Assembly (NCBI GenBank): GCA_963678705.1
Contig: OY783206.1
Location: forward strand, 24,749,807 to 24,813,806
DNA length: 64,000 nucleotides
Direction of reading: 5' to 3'
Source of the DNA: Panorpa germanica
Taxonomy: Eukaryota > Arthropoda > Insecta > Mecoptera > Panorpidae
Position 1 is the stretch's first letter, and each line of letters begins with the position of its first letter. A program made the position numbers and the translations under genes. Positions 48,795 to 58,708 of this stretch are shown here, piece after piece. The notes beneath the pieces are model-generated. The model had not been told where the DNA came from. It ran no database searches and saw nothing but the letters and a program-made list of their open reading frames with translations.

Positions 48795-49448
48795 AACACC
48801 ATCTGTGTCTCAGTAGAGGCACTACCAGTAAATCTACTGAGGAATAACAAAATTACTATCATTTTCATAGTTACAAAAATTATTTACAGTCATTATTTTA
48901 GATTTAATTAAGAATTTAAATTTTATTTTAGTTGTTTAGCATGCTATCTTTTTTCGGAATGTTGGAACGCAACAGTTTATTGTTTTCTGTTACTTTTTTC
49001 TTTTCTGGTTTCATTAATAACCAATTAATCATTCAGGTAATTTTAAATTTTAGCATGTAATTGTCTTTTAATAAATGTAATTGAATTTAATAATTAAAAT
49101 GTTTGATTTATTTGGGTGACTAGCGGTGCCTCATTACCCATATAACAGAAGTAGTAAATGATACGATTTAAATATTTTTCTTCAGATCTAGCATTACAGC
49201 ATCACAGACGCGTGAGATACTGGGTAATACCATCCCTTAATCATTCCGGTTTTGTACTGCCTTTTAAAATGTATTATTACTTTTTAACAATTGCGTTATT
49301 TAAAAAAAATTTAAATCTCAGTAAAAACTATTATTTTTCATAAAATATACCACGCAGTCCTGAGAACTTTTATAAGTATAAGCTGCAATTTTATAAATTA
49401 TAGCAGTACAAGTACTCGCTGTAACAATACAGCTAAAATTATAGTTAA
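48795..49448. other. 3' UTR and spacer after the second ZAD gene
   Basis: AT-rich sequence without exons. AATAAA at 49070-49075 is a plausible polyadenylation signal. A GTGAGT at 48787 just before the stop could act as a donor, so an alternative longer 3' end is possible but not supported. Confidence 0.4.
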
Positions 49449-50934
49449 ATGGGCTTATGTCCTATGTCTTAATTTCTATAAAAGTGTGCTATATATTGAT
49501 AAAGTGGGTTACTAGAACCTCAAATGTCCAATTTTTTTTTAATAACTCCTTGTATGTCAGGAGTTATTACCAATTGAGTAACTTTTCTCTTTAATTATTA
49601 AAGGGATTCTACATTGTACACATTCCAACTACATTTGACATCACAGCCGCTAGTTCCCAGTAAACATTTTGGAGTAAATTCTCATAGGAAAGGTCCTTTT
49701 TATGAGCTACAGACATTGCAACGACGGTTCACTGCTGAATTAAAAGCGGAGTCGGTTTATGATTTATGACCGGAGTTATAAACTTGAAACTAGCAGGGGT
49801 ATAAAACTTAATTGAATTCTACATTTTAGAGTCTGCAAAATATAAATATTTAAATGAAGAAATAAATAGATGTAATCTTTAGTACGGATCGTGATTTTTT
49901 TAATGAATATTATTCATCTTCAACAATACTCCTTATATTAGTTTTTTACATTGTTTTGGTGATTCAAAAATCCACGATCGGCAGGTCTGCGTTAGGTTTA
50001 AAACCTCTGTCTTACCATCACTAGATACTATCTTCGTTTATATACATTCTGTTCGGGGATTGAGGGAGATAGCGTCTGTCTATTACCGTTAAAGAAATAT
50101 TTGTTGAAAAAGGATAGCATATACTTTAAACATCTGTACAGAACGAAATATTATACAAGTATACAAGTATAACGGTGAAAAATATATTTTACTTGTCTAA
50201 CGCATCTCGTTTCTCTCTCACTTTTATTAAATAAACTTTCATTTACAGAATAAATGAAATGAATGTGAATTTAAAAAAAATATATCCATGTGGGAAAGAA
50301 ACAGAAATACTTAATGAATGATGTTGGAAAAAGAAAGAATATTATTATGAAAAACTAACACAAAATCTGTGACAGGTAGAGAACTTGTAAAGCGTTAGAA
50401 TAGAATTGTACGAGTGACTCGAACTTCACCAAATAGGACACTTCACCAAATTGTTTACTGGGTTGCTATCTCTTTTATGCAACGGAGCGTAAAAGAGATA
50501 GCATATTCAAGATAGAACTTTGAAGTTTACAGGTTATCAACCTTACAGCTCATAAATCTCTGCTATATGTATTTATGTATCAAAATATCAAATATTATTT
50601 ACAGCTATTTCAAACAACAATAAAATTCCAATATTCTGTCTGCCGTAATAGAGTTAAATAAAATAAAAACTTATTGTTCTTTGACTTTACTTGATTATTT
50701 GACTACCAATAGCTACAAAACATTACCACAGCACTGACGTTAAAATGCATTTGCCGTCATACAAATATGGCCGACCATTTCTAGCGCTAAAACTATAATT
50801 CAAATTTTTAATTACTATATCTCCGTCAACATTTAGATATTTAATAAAATAGACACGCCAATTCACATTTATTAACATCAATTTCAATTAACAATTGAAA
50901 AATCGACCACTAAAAAATGAGGACACAAGCCCAT
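49449..50934 (-). mobile_element. TGGGCTTGTGTCC superfamily MITE, full ends, with nested element
   Basis: Reverse orientation: it opens ATGGGCTTATGTCCTATGTC and closes GAGGACACAAGCCCAT. All family blocks are present, but the middle is split by an 807-bp insertion at 49656-50462. Immediately after the insertion lies the internal hairpin GCTATCTCTTTTATGC / GCGTAAAAGAGATAGC. A second hairpin word, AATAACTCCTTGTATGTCAG, occurs near 49550. Confidence 0.9.
49656..50462 (+). mobile_element. CCCAGTAAAC-ended element nested in a MITE
   Basis: Termini CCCAGTAAACATTTTGGAGT and ACCAAATTGTTTACTGGG are inverted. The ends match the shorter relatives at 35195 and 41932, but the roughly 800-bp interior is different and has no open frame of note, so it is a longer non-autonomous member of the family. 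Confidence 0.75.
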
Positions 50935-51033
50935 TACCCATTAATTTGTTTTTTGATCATGGAAGCCATCGCTTTTTCGTACATACGACCAAAAAATTCA
51001 AGTAAAACATATCAGGATATGATATAAGAAAAA

Positions 51034-51338
51034 ATGGGCTTGTAAACTATGTCCTAATTTCTATAAAACTGTTAATAAACGTATTGATGAAGTTGGCTAC
51101 CAGAACCTCAAATGTCCCGTTATTGTTTAATAACTCGATATACTTTAGGAGATATTAAAATTAAAATAGGGATTACTATAATTAAATTATTAAAGAGCTC
51201 CAACGCTATAGAATATTCCAAGACATGTAACGTCACGTCCGTTAAGTTGTTATACTTTTATGCAACAACAATAATCATTTTATAACATCAATTTCAATCA
51301 ACAATTGAAAATACATCCACTAAAAAATGAATACACGT
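51034..51338 (-). mobile_element. Short MITE related to the TGGGCTTGTGTCC superfamily
   Basis: About 305 bp. The start ATGGGCTTGTAAACTATGTC, GAACCTCAAATGTCC and AATTATTAAAGAGCTCCAAC are followed by TGTAACGTCACGTCCGTTAA, then AACATCAATTTCAATCAACA and AATGAATACACG. It joins the two outer portions of the long family with the middle missing, like 22013-22258. Confidence 0.75.
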
Positions 51339-51508
51339 AGTATTGAGTAGCCTTATAAACAAATGAGTCTACATTTAAAAAAAAATTTATTCTTTTATAT
51401 ATTTGCGAAAAATAATCGCAATGTATTTTAAAAAAAACTATTAAGAGAATATTGTTATAATTTTAATAATATAGAAGTGTTTTGAAAAAGGCGAAAGATC
51501 AATTGAAG

Positions 51509-51993
51509 ATGAATTTCAGTTATTATTTTATGTTGTCAATGTTAATGATATTTTTCAGTCTAATGTTCGCTGGTTCTGCATCAGGAACAGATTTCACTAG
51601 TGGTAATGACTGTGGTATTATGCAAGATACGGCCTGTTGTGTAGGGAAAAAAGAGGCAGATGGAATATCAGAACCACCAAACACGGCAGGTAATTAGCAA
51701 CACGATCGACAGCATTCATTAAACAGATTATTTATTAATTACTTAAACATACAATGTGCTCTAATCAACTAGTTGATTGATAAAATGTTAATATTTTGAC
51801 AGGTTCACCAAATGATAGCGAGTGCAAATGCACCTGCGACACTGCAACTGTAAAAGAAGACACTGCATTAGCTGAAAAACAGCTGTTTTGTCCAATGGGA
51901 AAGGCAGGGTGGTGGATATACCTTACCAAGAAGACACCAACCAAAAAGAAGCCTCGTTCTAAAACATCCAATACAAAACATCACGAATGGTAA
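51509..51993 (+). CDS. Small secreted or membrane-anchored Cys-containing protein, two exons
   Basis: Exon 1 (51509-51689) and exon 2 (51803-51993) join across a 113-bp intron (GTAATT donor, TTTTGACAG acceptor) to give 123 residues. The ATG at 51509 is chosen because it opens a hydrophobic stretch (FMLSMLMIFFSLMFAGSASG) that looks like a signal peptide. The mature part has cysteines in the spacing DCGIMQDTACC, then ECKCTCD and FCP, seven in all, followed by GWWIYLTKK and a Lys/Arg/Thr-rich tail. No known toxin, antimicrobial or receptor family is recognised. AATAAA lies about 200 bases after the stop (52191). An alternative is a type-I membrane protein with a very short ectodomain. Confidence 0.7.
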
Positions 51994-52326
51994 ATAACCC
52001 AAAGCAAAAACTCTTTTACTAAATATATTTTCTAAATTAGTGCTCTTTTGTATTTAGACTTTAATTTCTATGTGTTATTTTATTTATGTCAAATAGAAAA
52101 TTTATTCGAATTGAATTTTGAAAAATATGTAACTTATATAACAACTAAATGAAATATTATATATGTGTATTTATTTATTTTATCAAATTTAATAAAGTGA
52201 TATATTTGTAATATATGATCTTATATTTTTAATATACAATTAGGAATTAAGATATTTTGTTGATATTCTGATAAATTCTGATTCATCTTCGCACACATTT
52301 ATGAAGTATTAGAATTTAATTAAATA

Positions 52327-52734
52327 ATGGACTTGTATGTATACTCAATTTTTAGGGGTTGATCTTTCAATTGTTGATTGAAATTTATGTTAATAAAGTA
52401 TATTGGCGTTTTTATTTTAATAAATATCTAAATGTTGAGGAGGATCTAGCAATTAAAAATTCAAATTGTAGTTTTAGCGCTACAAATGTCTGCCATATTT
52501 ATGACGTAACATATCTGCACTGTTAAGGATAAATCAGTTATTTTTTCTATGTATAAGAGTTCTGTGTTGAATATGCTATCTAATTAAAAAGACAAAATAA
52601 CTTTTTTAATTGTTAATATCTCATAACATATAGGGAGTTATTAAAAAATAATTGAACATTTAAGGTTCTAGTAACCAACTTAATCAATATGTAGTACAGT
52701 TTTGTAGAAATTAAGACATAGGACACAAGCCCAT
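52327..52734 (+). mobile_element. TGGGCTTGTGTCC superfamily MITE, internally deleted
   Basis: Begins ATGGACTTGTATGTATACTC and ends AGACATAGGACACAAGCCCAT, about 408 bp. Left blocks (TCAATTGTTGATTGAAATTT, GTATATTGGCG, TTTTAGCGCTAC) and right blocks (AAAGACAAAATAACTTTTTT, AATTGAACATTTAAGGTTC) flank a short, diverged centre. TA is present on both flanks. Confidence 0.85.
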
Positions 52735-52798
52735 TAGTAATTTAATTTCAAATTTTAATTATATTTTTAATTATAAATATTTGGTATGAATATGAAGT

Positions 52799-53259
52799 GC
52801 TTGGGAATTCAATTCTTAGGGATGATATTTTAATCTTTAATTGTATTGGCGTTTTTATTTTTTAGATATTCAAATCTTTATAGAGTTATAGCAATTATAA
52901 ATTTGAATTTTAGTTTTGCCGCTTTTTTTACAAGAAATAAATAGTAATAAGTATAAGTACATGGTGCGTCACTTGTAGCAAATATGACATCTCTTTTATA
53001 CAACTGTGATACGTCATTTACTATCAACAGCTGAGTTGTGTATCCCGTGAAGTATATATTACGATGATTTTGACAAAGGAAAAATAATAATTTCTCCTGT
53101 CACGACTGTGACATATGCATAGCTAAACCATGCGACAAAATTTCAATTCAAATTTAATATAGCTATATCTCCGTCAAATTTTGGATATTTAAAAAATAAA
53201 AACGCCAATATACATATATTAACATTAATTTCTATCAAAAATTTAAAAAACAAGCCCTA
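52799..53259. mobile_element. Palindromic relative of the MITE superfamily
   Basis: Both halves carry the same block in inverted orientation: ATTGTATTGGCGTTTTTATT ... TAGCAATTATAAATTTGAAT on the left and ATTCAAATTTAATATAGCTA ... AATAAAAACGCCAATATACA on the right. About 460 bp with diverged ends. It seems to be built from two copies of the superfamily's left end. Confidence 0.65.
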
Positions 53260-53537
53260 ACATATGAGTTTATAAGCTTATTAAAAGTAATTTTTAACAC
53301 TTTAACCACTGTAATCTTCAGGCGTTATGTCCAATTCCTAACCTTTTCCCTTCAGGGGTGTAATTAGGCATTTAGGGACCACCGAGCAAGTGCCCAAATT
53401 GAGATAATGAAACATATTTTTCTAGAACCTCCACTTCCACGGTCTATAAATTTGTTCCCAATAAAACGGTAAGATATTCGATTTATGTATTCCATTCATT
53501 CTAAACCGAATGAAACATTACGACTTTATGTTTTACC

Positions 53538-53767
53538 CAGTGCCGCATTTAGAGGTGTGGAGGCCGTGGTGCAACGAAGGAGCGAAGGCCCGTAAATATT
53601 TTCCAAATAAAAGGAACAATTTTTTTACGTCAAGTGTTTTCAAAAATGTGTTTATTTTATCTCTATTGTGAGTGCCCTTCTCTTGCGGAGATCTTCCCTC
53701 AAATCCGGGCCTAGTTTTACCACCGCTCTGAAGGTCTCCTTACTTAGAGAGCCGAATTACGCCGCTG
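53538..53767. mobile_element. hAT-like non-autonomous element remnant
   Basis: The left end CAGTGCCGCATTTAGAGG and the reverse complement of the right end (CAGCGGCGTAATTCGGC) form an imperfect inverted pair of the CAGxGxCGxA type common in hAT elements. The interior of about 230 bp has GC-rich edges (GGAGGCCGTGGTGCAACGAA; AAATCCGGGCCTAG). A target-site duplication is not evident. Confidence 0.5.
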
Positions 53768-53942
53768 CTTCTCTTCTATAGTCATCTGTTTTATGTAACA
53801 ATATATAAAAGAGACGCATAAAAATGTCAGTGATACGTCAGTAACTACTTACAGCTAGTTCGTGCAACACATCCAGTTTTGTTATTCAGAAAGTTGTGAA
53901 CAAACAAAAATAAAATTGATTAATTATTAATCATTAGATATA

Positions 53943-54488
53943 ATTGGTTTGTGACCAAAACTGAATTTATATAAAACTGCACTGTATGTTGATAAAGTTG
54001 GCTATCAGAACCTTAAATATTCAATTATTGTTATTCAAATCACAATATTAAAGAAGTTATTAACGATTGGATTGGTCATTTCTTCCCCTAATAATTAAAA
54101 GGGTAAATATTTACAATTAATGATTTAGTTCGCGACGTCATTGCATCCTCACTATCATTGTTCAACCTTTACAATCACTGTTAAACAAGATAAGTGGAAA
54201 AGAGATGCAGAATTAAACGTCAATTTTATAGCAGCTGTTGCGTCAACCTATAATGTTTTAATATAATACGAAAGGTGATATAAAACGAAAAATAAATAAC
54301 ATAATTGTTATATTTTACTCTATTCAGTTCGTGACGTCATAGTAAAATAAAACTCAACCTTTCAAAAATATATATATTCTTCAATTTTTGGATATTTACT
54401 GGTATAAAAATCGCCAATATTCGTTTATTAACCAATATTACAATAAAGAATTAAAAAATCAACCTAAAAAAATTAGTTCACAACCCAA
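53943..54488 (+). mobile_element. MITE of the GGTTTGTGACC-ended family, near full length
   Basis: Opens ATTGGTTTGTGACCAAAACT and closes AAAATTAGTTCACAACCCAAT, about 545 bp. Blocks such as CAACCTTTACAATCACTG, GAATTAAACGTCA and GTTCGTGACGTCAT recur in the truncated copy at 12384-12700. It shares the superfamily layout (GATAAAGTTGGCTATCAGAA; CGCCAATATTCGTTTATTAA). Confidence 0.8.
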
Positions 54489-54799
54489 TTACTGTTTACA
54501 AACGGAACAGGAACTACCTTGGCTAACCTTTTCTTAGATTTCAGTTGCATCTGTTATTATAATACACCTTTTGGAAATAATGCTGTATTTTAAAGCCAGT
54601 GAAACTTTTCTGATTATTTTGAAATGTATTTAAAAGCAATATAGTTTTTAATACTTAAAATGTAATTCTCTAATTGGATGAATGAATCATTTAATTAATC
54701 TTTTCTCCATTTACACCTCCTCTTAAAAGAGAAAACTTGTATATTATATTTTATAAATATATATTTAAATTTTTGATAAACGTACATTTTCAATAATAA

Positions 54800-57784
54800 T
54801 CAAATAGCTACAGATTTATTTTTACGAGATTTCTTCTTCTTTGGTTTGTACGTTTCTTTATCTTCTTGTGTAATTTCCACTAAATTTTCATCAATATTCT
54901 TTATTTCCGTATTTTCAATTTCAAAATCTTTATTTTTTGATTTACGGGATTTCTTTTTCTTTTTAGTTTCACTTGGAATTTCCTCACTTTCTTTTATTAT
55001 TTCTAAACAATCTTCTTGTGAAAGATCTGCTATATCTTCTGTTTTTCTTTTGCGAGATTTCTTCTTCTTTTTCGATTCACTTATAACAGTTTCACTATTT
55101 TTCACTTGTTCTACATTGAGCAATGAATTTTCTTCTAAGTGACCATCTACAACTTTATTTATTTCAGTAACTTCCGTTGTAAAACTTTCATTTTCTCTAT
55201 GACGATTTTTCTTTTTCTGTTTCTTCTTTTCAGTATCACAATTCATGATTTCCTCTTCAATTTTCTCTTCTTTTTGAGACTTTTTATGTTTTTTCTTCTT
55301 GGGTGCTTCCTGCTGGGGTTCACTTAATGAATCTATATTTTCTACTACCGAATCTTCCAAAGTTTTAATTTGTTTTTGATCTTCTTCAGCTTGACTCTTT
55401 TTTGATTTATATTCATCTAATTTAAGTAACTTCTGTTCTTGAGCTTCTATACGGGCCAGTTTACCAGATAGCTTGAGTCCATGACGGGCCCCTCTGCAAC
55501 AAAAAAGTCATTTTATTCATTCTCTATTGTTACTGACCAGGAAAAACATATCTTAGTCAATTTTGCCATTTTCAAGTAACACAATAAACTCTAAAGGCTC
55601 ATTCATTTGTTTTTAGATTAATTTAAGGTTTTACCTTAAATGATATTTTGAACTTGTGAAATCATGTGTTATGCGGTTCAAACCTTTAATGAACACTAAA
55701 CTTTAGTGAGTGGGAATGGGGCTTTATTATATACAATAAAAAATGAGAAACTTTTTAACTGGATGTAAGCTACGCAGTGTTGCGTAAATTAAAAAATTGA
55801 TGCAGTGACAGTAATATGTAGAATACACGCATTTTAAGGTATGAAGACTGCTCGAAATAGCATCAATACTTATTTGTAGCCACACATCCATAGTAATACA
55901 GAAATGATCGGGATAACTACGCTGAGTGTTACCGTACACTTTGTTTGCTTTCAGAAGTACATCGTGCTTCATCCACGCTTATTTCGTAGTACTATAAAAG
56001 TGTTGTTTCCACATCACTAATACTATTCGATTAATCTCTCGAGTTCACATTTTAAATAATATCTCGACAACGACGTGGTGACAACGATTTTTATAACATA
56101 TCAAATTTTCATGAAGTTCCTGCATTACGTTTGGAATTTAAACTAAAAACATTGTATTCTCTATAAGCACCCGCGTTAAAATTACAAATTTTTTATTTCG
56201 TTTTTTTATGAAAACGTTAGGATCAATTTTAAAATAATTAGACTCATATGATTTGTATTTAATCCAAGAATAATTAAGCAATGTCCTGCGTTAAATGCAT
56301 CTAGTGAACAACTACCTATAATTATATGATTTACTTTACTATTTATTTATTTGATTAGTTTTATTATTTTGACCACTTCATCAGATAATATATCGTAGTT
56401 TGACTCTGAATGTGCTTTAACAGTAGAACAGACTATGTATGGCTATGGAGGACTATTAGCAGTAGGGTGTATTGGCGTTGTTTCGCAATAGCACACTATC
56501 ATAAGAGCTACTTTAATGTTTATCAATACATACACCATTGTGTTGAAAGAGTTCGTAGGCTTATTGTATGTATCCCAAGGTGCTGGAACACGGACAATAC
56601 TTCTAGCAACATTCGCAATCTCTTTGTGTGTACAACAACATAGATAGAGGGTAGCAGAGAATGGAAAACGATAAACTTTCTCTAATGATAACGTGAACTA
56701 ATGCTTAACTCGCACGGAGTCTGTTTCAGTGTAAAATGCTATTTTATTAGCATATATGTTCAATAATTTTGCCACTATTTAAAAAACATCACATTTGAGA
56801 TGCTGATAGTTAACTTTATCAGTGCATACATCAAACATTTCTAGAATAATGCCCCCAAATCATGGGGTATTATTACGATTCTAAAACAATAATTTTTGGG
56901 TGAAGAAAAGCATAAAATAATTAGTCAACCCTGCCATAGGACAACAAGTAAAACTTAATAAACAAATAATTTAAAAAAATAAGTAATATTACTTATGTGC
57001 GGTTCGGCCTCCGCAAGCTGCAAATAATTCTTCATCAGTTAATGATTTGATAGTTGTTTCCAGTTTTGTTTTCGTTTTAACTTTATTTTTAACTTTTTTC
57101 ATTCCATCATTCATAAGTGTAGCGGTTTTAACAAATGCTCCATATTCTAGTTCTGGATTTTTAAGTTTCATTTGTTTAAAAGTGTAATGTCTGGAAGTAT
57201 ATTCGACATCTTGTTCAATAGTTGTTATAGAGACTTCCTCAGCATCAGTTTTAATCTAAAAATATAGTAAAACATTCATACAATAATGCTATAATAAGCA
57301 TATTTAGTTGTTACACATTTTCCACATTTTAAAATGAATGAACATATATCAAACCAATGTTGTCCTTTTAGCAAATTGAGAACAAGCAACAGATTAATAC
57401 ATTGATAAAGTGTGTTAATAAGATATAAAATTATTCGCTACTTATTAATAACTTTTCTTATAGAAAAACTGTTCTATAATGTCTTAATTTTAATTCAACA
57501 AAATAATTCGTACCTTTATATTGTCACTAACAGCATTATAAGCCTTTACCCACCATTGATCAACGAATTGTTTCGCTGGATCATGTCCAATACCCGCCGT
57601 ATCAAATTTAAGATTTGCTTTTAAGGGATTCAATATTCCAGTACCCGTTTTCCCTAGACCTTGTCCTATCAAATAAAAATATCACATGTTAGGTTTTGAG
57701 GTTATAATATAAAAAAAATGTAACAACTTCTTAATTACCTTCAGACCAACCCGATTTTATTAATAGGTTACGTGCAAAATCCAT
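54800..57784 (-). CDS. GPATCH4: G-patch domain-containing protein 4 orthologue, four exons
   Basis: Exons (minus): 57784-57739, 57665-57514, 57255-56993 and 55493-54800; phases agree, 384 residues. The start MDFARNLLIKSGWSEGQGLG with KTGTGILNPLK is the G-patch glycine motif, which in this family contacts an RNA helicase. AGIGHDPAKQF and QWWVKAYNAV match the conserved segment just after the G-patch in GPATCH4. LTDEELFAACGGRTAHKGAR and HGLKLSGKLARIEAQEQ are also characteristic. The last exon ends in an acidic stretch with repeated lysine clusters (PKKKKHKKS, KKKKKSRK three times) suited to nucleolar localisation. Family knowledge places it in the nucleolus with a role in rRNA or snRNA-related processing. 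The role here is inferred from orthology. Confidence 0.93.
55494..56992. other. GPATCH4 intron 3, with a possible coding relic
   Basis: Mostly AT-rich. The stretch 55900-56100 shares words with 47500-47640 (GATC.GATAACTAC, TTTTAAAT.ATATCTCGA, AACGACGTGGT), an unclassified repeat. At 56408-56642 (plus) a frame reads ECALTVEQTMYGYGGLLAVG and, after a stop, LMFINTYTIVLKEFVGLLYV. It is hydrophobic and unusually codon-like, perhaps a decayed membrane-protein fragment. I do not recognise it. Confidence 0.35.
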
Positions 57785-58077
57785 TTTATTTCAAATTATA
57801 TTATAATATTTTTTGATTTATAACAATTTAGGAACACATGTGCAAGACACATTTATATATTTTGACTGATTTTGACATTGAAGGCGGAGAGGACCAAATG
57901 ACGTTAAGATAAATACCAACAAACAGAAATATGAACATAGTACTGAAAGTAGTTAAAAGATGACACACATATTTATGCGAAAATTTAATTTAAATAAAAA
58001 ATGGTTAAATACTTTGTGTCTTTAAATAATCTGTTAAACGGTTCTCATACTAATTTCAAGAACACTTTCTGTTAAAT

Positions 58078-58510
58078 GAGGTTGTGGATCATATTTTAAT
58101 TTCTGTAGAACTATACTACATATTAATAAAGTTGGCTATCAGGATCTCAAATATCCAAATATTATTTGATATCTCATATATTATATTATAGAAGATATTA
58201 ACCATTAAAATAGTCGTTTATGTTACTTTAATCGTTAAAGGGATTAAAAGTAACAAAAAATAATTTGTCTCTCGACATCACATCCGATTCTTAGACTGTT
58301 TCTTTCTATGTGTAACACAGTAGCCGAGAATAGAGTTAAATGTTTTCTTCGAATGCTAATTTATTTCTCTTATACTGTTATTACCTTCTAAATGTAAACG
58401 TGAGTAGCGAATTGCCTCGGTTTTTTTGTTTCTTTAAATATCCAAATGTAGCCGGAGTTATAACAATATTAAATTTGAATTTCAGTTTTGCATAATACGT
58501 CACAGAAGAA
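58078..58510 (+). mobile_element. Decayed MITE relative
   Basis: AGGTTGTGGATCATATTTTA followed by TTAATAAAGTTGGCTATCAG, TCGTTAAAGGGATTAAAAG, AATATCCAAATGTAGCCGGA, GTTATAAC and TTGAATTTCAGTTTTGC. The shared superfamily blocks are in order, but the right terminus is not recognisable. Located between GPATCH4 and the F-box gene. Confidence 0.55.
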
Positions 58511-58708
58511 ATAAGTAAACGAAATTATTTGTTTTTTTTTACAATCTTCGTAACATAATACTTTAGGAAACAGTATAGTCTGTGCCTTGTATTGGAATTT
58601 TATTTCATAATTATATAACAGTAATTTATTTCTTACATACATAGAAAACAATATAGAAATGATTGCAAAAATTACTTTAAACTTAAAATTATTTCATAAA
58701 AAATATTT

